DNA of 20,861 bases from Chromera velia (Eukaryota; Sar; Chromeraceae): assembly GCA_018398765.1 (NCBI GenBank), contig JAHBMJ010001511.1:9469-30329 (forward strand), written 5' to 3'. This document shows positions 16,617-20,861 of this stretch, one piece after another. Position numbers and translations under genes: made by a program. The notes beneath the pieces were generated by a model that had not been told where the DNA came from, searched no databases, and saw only the letters and a list, made by a program, of their open reading frames with translations. Every line of letters starts with the position of its first letter. The first letter of the stretch is position 1.

Positions 16617-16895
16617 AATCTGCTAGTTGTCAACTTTTGAACCAGACTAGCTTCCAGAACCCGTCTGAACATCCTTTCTCGATCGCAAACTATAAAGAGA
16701 ACATACAACGAAAACATGACGTACAGCGCCACGGGCCATGATCCCCTTTTCCATGTTGTTGCCCCATGCATACAGACTGCTTAGCTACAAAGTCGCTCTG
16801 TCGAGGACACTGTCAGAGGATACAGAAGACACAGACTTGCTCGCTTGTCTGCCTGTTGGAAGGAGGAACGGCAACCACCCCTCAGGTTCCTTCCC

Positions 16896-19256
16896 TCATC
16901 CCTTGGTAGACACCAAAGAAACGTCAGGCAGTCTACCTTTAGGTTTGTCCCCCCCTCCCAGCACAGCAGGCAGCACAGGGCGCACTCTCTGTTTGAAGAT
17001 CTGTCTGAGCGTCTCTGCTGCGATCGGGAGCCCGTAGTCGAGTCGCGTGAAGAGACGGCTCTTTGACTCCACCCCCGTCATCACATGTCCGAAGAAGTCG
17101 AGGAACTCCTGTCCCTTGCGCTGTCCGACAAGTGCCATGGCGTCTACTGCCTCTGGGAGGAGGAACAGGACCCGTGCAAGCACAGAGGAGGCAGCGAAGT
17201 CGAACCCGAAGGCCCTCGTCCACTTCTGGTGGAAGACGAAAGCGGCCTCCTCGGAGAAGTCCCTCTTCTCCAGCATCGAGGCGACAACCGCGGCGGCCAT
17301 CTTCCCCGCAATCATCGCAGTGTGGATTCCCTCGCCTGCAGGGGGAGTGTCAACGAGGAAGGGAAGGGAAGGGAACAGACCGAAAGACGCCCAGGGAGGG
17401 GAGGAGATGTATAGAGTGCTCACGTGGTTTCAAACAAACATCCGTGCACACACCCTCCCCCCAGCCTCCCCACCCCCACATACATACACTCCATGTGATA
17501 TACGCGTGAATGGGAGGGAAGCTAGGGGCGGACACTGCCGCAGACGAAGACGCAAGCTAGAAAAATGATAATGATTGCATGTGTGTGGAGAATCCAATCC
17601 AAAGGAGAAGTCAACGCATGACCGAGGAGAAAAAAACGCAGAAAGAAAGACGAAGGACCAAGCATGCATTCTGGCCTTCAAAAGACTGCATTCCAAAAGC
17701 AATTTCAGTCCTCGAACTAGATTTTTCAGCACAGCAGACGGGTCTGAACAAATAAACGAACGCACGAACGAACAATACGTCTTTTTCTGGAACCTAGCTG
17801 TGAAGCAACAGAGTGTAGGCCGAAGGGTAGTCATCCCACCAAACAGATGCGAAGAAGAAGTGAGAAAAAGAACAACGAAGCTTCATGAGATGGACAGATT
17901 GAAATGCAACTTTAGACAGAGCTTTGACGCAATCCCACAAAGACTTTCTTGCCTCTATCTCGCCCTGTTCTGCTCCTTCTATTCCTGAAACAAACAGCTC
18001 CTTCAGAAAACATGCGCAAAAACAAACATGGGAGCATGGAGCCTCTGAGCATGAGGCACGAACCACCCAACTGATTGACCTGTGAGAGGGTCGACCATCC
18101 CTGCCGCGTCTCCAACAATGAGCGTCTGCTTAGCGGTGCTCTTGTCCACACCCCCGATGCGGATGGGGGCTACTTTTCGGGCAAAGTCTCTTTTCGGCAG
18201 GGATCCGGAAGCCGCGGTGGTGGGCGCCTCTGTATCTGCGACGGTTTCTGCCGTCTCCATCTTCGTCAACGATTCTTCACTTTTTTTGGACATGCCGTGG
18301 CCGAAAGCCTCCGCAACAGGGGGGTAGAAGTTCATCAACTGATCCTCTATCACGGGAATGGCACGGGAGGTGGCACGCCCCCCCGGGAGGATGTATGTGC
18401 CTAGGTACGTGCTCCCGTCTGCGTGTTTGAACAGGGCACTGTAGCCGGGAAGTAAGTTCTTTGAGAAGAACATCACACCGTCAGCATTATCCATAAACGG
18501 ACGGCAGCCACGGAAGTACTGGTGTGAGCAGCACGCCTGTGATTCCCCTTTCACAAGGCCCAGCTTTTGTGCCAGGTAGGAAGTGGAGCCGTCACAAATG
18601 ATCAGGAGACGGCCCCGGAAAGTCCGGCCGTCAGCGCAGGAGACGTGCCACAAGTGTCCCTCCCCTCCCGTTCCCTTCACGAGAGACGCAGACTGAACAT
18701 CTGCTCCCTCAAATAAAGAGGCCCCAACCTCTTCAGCCCTGCGGATGAGTGCCTCGTCTGCGACTTTCCTCTTGATTGCAGCCGTCTTGACACCGGAGAC
18801 GGACCCATAAGGTCCCCCCACACACTCAAACCCCGAGGGACTCACAAACCCTCCTCTCCGGACTTCCAGCACTGCATCTCCTCTCGCTTTCAATTTTTCC
18901 AACACCCCCATCTCATCCATAATTTCGAGTGCCCCATGGCACCACGCGTCGCCGCAATACTTCTCTCGAGGAAAATGCTTCCTCTCGAGCACCGCCACTC
19001 GCCACCCCTTTTGGAGAGACGAGAGGAAGAAAGCAGTAGTGGACCCTGCAGGGCCCCCCCCAACGATCAGAACGTCGTGGGCATCTTCTGGGAGGGTCCA
19101 TTTGGCGTGCTCCTGTCTCTTTCGAGCTTTCAGGAGACGGCTACCGACCAGCCAGACAGAGGCGACTACTGCCACACCTCCTCCAATGCCTAGTGCAAGA
19201 GAAGAGGGACAGGAGAAGGAGACGCGCTCCCGAGTTTGCTGAAGGAACGAAAGCAT
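16896..19256 (-). CDS. FAD-dependent oxidoreductase, geranylgeranyl-reductase family
   Basis: Two exons, 19256-18080 and 17335-16896, joined across a 744-nt intron (18079-17336; donor gtcaat, acceptor ctgcag). They join in phase 1 inside a Gly codon and give 538 residues. Residues 18-42 form a hydrophobic segment followed by KARKRQ, suggesting an N-terminal membrane anchor. GGGPAGSTTA at 66-75 is the FAD-binding dinucleotide fold. FPREKYCGDAWC at 95-106 is the family's substrate-side motif. ICDGS at 220-224 is the central GD motif. GDAAGMVDPLTGEGIHTA at 382-399, formed only after splicing, is the third FAD motif. LLPGYSALFKHADG (268-281) matches the PGYxxxF stretch. Residues 320-358 are a low-complexity insert. 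The family reduces prenyl double bonds (chlorophyll or lipid side chains) with reduced FAD; the substrate here is not determinable. The intron holds no other gene I can support. Confidence 0.85.
17336..18079 (-). other. Intron of the oxidoreductase gene
   Basis: Its borders are fixed by the protein: ...DPLTG on one side and GEGIHTA... on the other must join in frame. The plus-strand and minus-strand open frames inside show no family match and are taken as chance. Confidence 0.85.
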
Positions 19257-19925
19257 TTTGGGTGGGTTCTCTGCTGTGCGCTTTATTTTCTACTTCCCCC
19301 CACTCCTTCCACTTCCTCCTCTGTCTTACGAAAAGTTCTGACAGACGGTTCGACGGAACGGCAAATCTCTTCAAAAAAGGTATTCAAATATGAAGAGGAG
19401 ACGGCATCTAATTGGCGGGCCACGTACCAGCAGAAAAAAATGGGGGCCTCTGTAAACTGGCGTGGAAAGCACTCGCTAGAACAGTGAGAGTCGAGTTGGA
19501 ATCTCCGGTGGCCACTTGCAGAAGTCAGGGTTTCAGCGTCGAACGGTGGCATGCAGTGTTTGCACACTATATAACTGCCAAACGTTGCCAATTATTAATA
19601 AACAAGCCGCGGCCAAGGGCCACGTCGGGCCCCGCGGCGCGCCCGGCCCTCATGCGTACGTGGTTGGAACACTGCATGGAATGATACTCACAGTGACAGC
19701 AGCCTGTCAGCAGGTGATACATATTAGCAAAGGAAGGTTTACGTACTATACGGACCGGCACTGCCACACACTCTTTCACATCATCATTCCTTTATGAAAA
19801 TGAAAGGCCGCTCTGCACCCTTCATCATTGCACGTCATTGATTTGTCTCTAGAACCGGAGTGCATTGTTTTGTACACTAAGCTACACTAAGCATAGGGGT
19901 GTAAAATCTCTTTTGGACGGGGGGG
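19257..19925 (-). other. 5' flank of the oxidoreductase gene
   Basis: Contains the likely promoter. A tatata stretch lies at about 19568-19573 and a very GC-rich block (ccgcggccaagggccacgtc region) at 19604-19650. No initiator or transcript start can be assigned. It ends in a G7 run against the N at 19926. No other gene recognised. Confidence 0.35.
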
Positions 19926-19926
19926 N
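19926..19926. other. Assembly gap (single N) at a poly-G tract
   Basis: The sequence after the N repeats 19031-19925 with a constant offset of 896 and no difference seen, so this N probably marks two overlapping contig ends that were not merged. Confidence 0.8.
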
Positions 19927-20821
19927 AAGCAGTAGTGGACCCTGCAGGGCCCCCCCCAACGATCAGAACGTCGTGGGCATCTTCTGGGAGGGTCCATTTG
20001 GCGTGCTCCTGTCTCTTTCGAGCTTTCAGGAGACGGCTACCGACCAGCCAGACAGAGGCGACTACTGCCACACCTCCTCCAATGCCTAGTGCAAGAGAAG
20101 AGGGACAGGAGAAGGAGACGCGCTCCCGAGTTTGCTGAAGGAACGAAAGCATTTTGGGTGGGTTCTCTGCTGTGCGCTTTATTTTCTACTTCCCCCCACT
20201 CCTTCCACTTCCTCCTCTGTCTTACGAAAAGTTCTGACAGACGGTTCGACGGAACGGCAAATCTCTTCAAAAAAGGTATTCAAATATGAAGAGGAGACGG
20301 CATCTAATTGGCGGGCCACGTACCAGCAGAAAAAAATGGGGGCCTCTGTAAACTGGCGTGGAAAGCACTCGCTAGAACAGTGAGAGTCGAGTTGGAATCT
20401 CCGGTGGCCACTTGCAGAAGTCAGGGTTTCAGCGTCGAACGGTGGCATGCAGTGTTTGCACACTATATAACTGCCAAACGTTGCCAATTATTAATAAACA
20501 AGCCGCGGCCAAGGGCCACGTCGGGCCCCGCGGCGCGCCCGGCCCTCATGCGTACGTGGTTGGAACACTGCATGGAATGATACTCACAGTGACAGCAGCC
20601 TGTCAGCAGGTGATACATATTAGCAAAGGAAGGTTTACGTACTATACGGACCGGCACTGCCACACACTCTTTCACATCATCATTCCTTTATGAAAATGAA
20701 AGGCCGCTCTGCACCCTTCATCATTGCACGTCATTGATTTGTCTCTAGAACCGGAGTGCATTGTTTTGTACACTAAGCTACACTAAGCATAGGGGTGTAA
20801 AATCTCTTTTGGACGGGGGGG
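19927..20821. repeat. Apparent tandem duplicate of 19031-19925, likely an assembly artefact
   Basis: About 895 bp matches base for base, including the first 75 codons of the oxidoreductase and its whole 5' flank. The first copy stops in a G7 run followed by N; the second continues through G10 into new sequence. A true duplication ending exactly at a gap inside a homopolymer is less likely than an unmerged overlap. Confidence 0.85.
19928..20152 (-). pseudogene. Duplicate 5' end of the oxidoreductase gene (probably not real)
   Basis: Repeats residues 1-75 (anchor and GGGPAGSTTA) of the gene starting at 19256, then runs into the N. If the duplication is an assembly overlap, this is the same locus read twice and should not be counted as a gene. 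Confidence 0.75.
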
Positions 20822-20861
20822 GGGAACCCCATCGGCGGGGCAGGCAGGAGCCTGCCCGACG
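20821..20861. other. GC-rich right edge with hairpin
   Basis: After the G10 run come ggggaacccc and then gggcaggc (20838-20845), loop agga, gcctgccc (20850-20857), a perfect 8-bp stem. The window ends 4 bases later, so its context is unknown. Confidence 0.5.

Larger units (their letters stand above)
15908..16895. other. AT-rich repeat-derived region, then gene-flanking DNA
   Basis: 16020-16400 is AT- and CTAG-rich, with a short actaatc tandem at 16055-16078 and a LINE-type (CAAT)n tail. 16440-16895 is 3' flanking DNA of the minus-strand oxidoreductase gene. No other gene recognised. Confidence 0.4.

Noticed and set aside
17047-17568. Long plus-strand frames over 17047-17568
   Set aside because: They are antisense to exon 2 of the oxidoreductase and its intron; high GC in the coding strand leaves the opposite frames open.
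1-20861. tRNA and rRNA genes
   Set aside because: No cloverleaf with a GGTTCGAxTCC T-arm and no rRNA-like conserved stretch were seen on either strand by eye.

Overview
The window looks like nuclear DNA of a microbial eukaryote. It has spliceosomal introns with GT-AG borders and mostly tgcag/ttcag acceptors, small exons, a decayed non-LTR retrotransposon, a Helitron-type protein exon, abundant microsatellites and no operon-like packing. A geranylgeranyl-reductase-type flavoprotein with an N-terminal membrane anchor would suit a photosynthetic protist, for instance a chromerid or other alveolate/stramenopile alga. That placement is a guess from style only; no rRNA, tRNA or organelle marker is present.

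Layout. 1-1150 (-): copy A of an unrecognised multi-exon gene family, running off the left edge. 2689-3618 (+): a proline-rich, signal-peptide-like N-terminus joined to the zinc-finger-like N-terminal region of Helitron replication proteins. 3741-4380: a GTCA-derived satellite. 4992-7515: a 5'-truncated, frameshifted LINE with a (CAAT)n tail, lying between two direct copies of a ~155 bp repeat (R). 7979-10935 (+): copies D (fragment), C (nearly complete, broken) and E (fragment) of the family seen as copy A. 11002-12646 (-): copy B, facing C/E and cut at its 5' side by a retroposon-like insert with a (CAT)n tail. 12860-16890: mostly non-coding and repeat DNA, with one possible two-exon minus-strand gene end (14182-14476), a hairpin element and a degenerate tandem repeat. 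16896-19256 (-): a two-exon FAD-dependent geranylgeranyl-reductase-family oxidoreductase, the best conventional gene here. 19927-20821: a repeat of 19031-19925 (offset 896) with no difference seen, beginning right after an N, most likely two contig ends that overlap but were not merged.

The main discovery is the A-E family. Aligning introns and exons by eye across the copies on opposite strands shows one gene structure: a start exon (MSFPVG.../MSLPVP...), a 47-nt exon (LKKVRKDxNKRLAE), a WFDC...VCDxHxRT exon, a QExMRGLE exon, an EFC..VESFSHD exon, an IWERMSGRPIPGKWQKR exon, an LKIPxRPHLTPA exon, and a terminal exon with a NUMOD1-like helix-turn-helix ending GWRF(V/I)Y. Copies B to E carry stop codons or frameshifts. 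Several of the stops are explained by C-to-T/G-to-A changes, as are many A/B differences. Plus-strand reading frames over copies A and B, though conserved, are antisense shadows of these exons.
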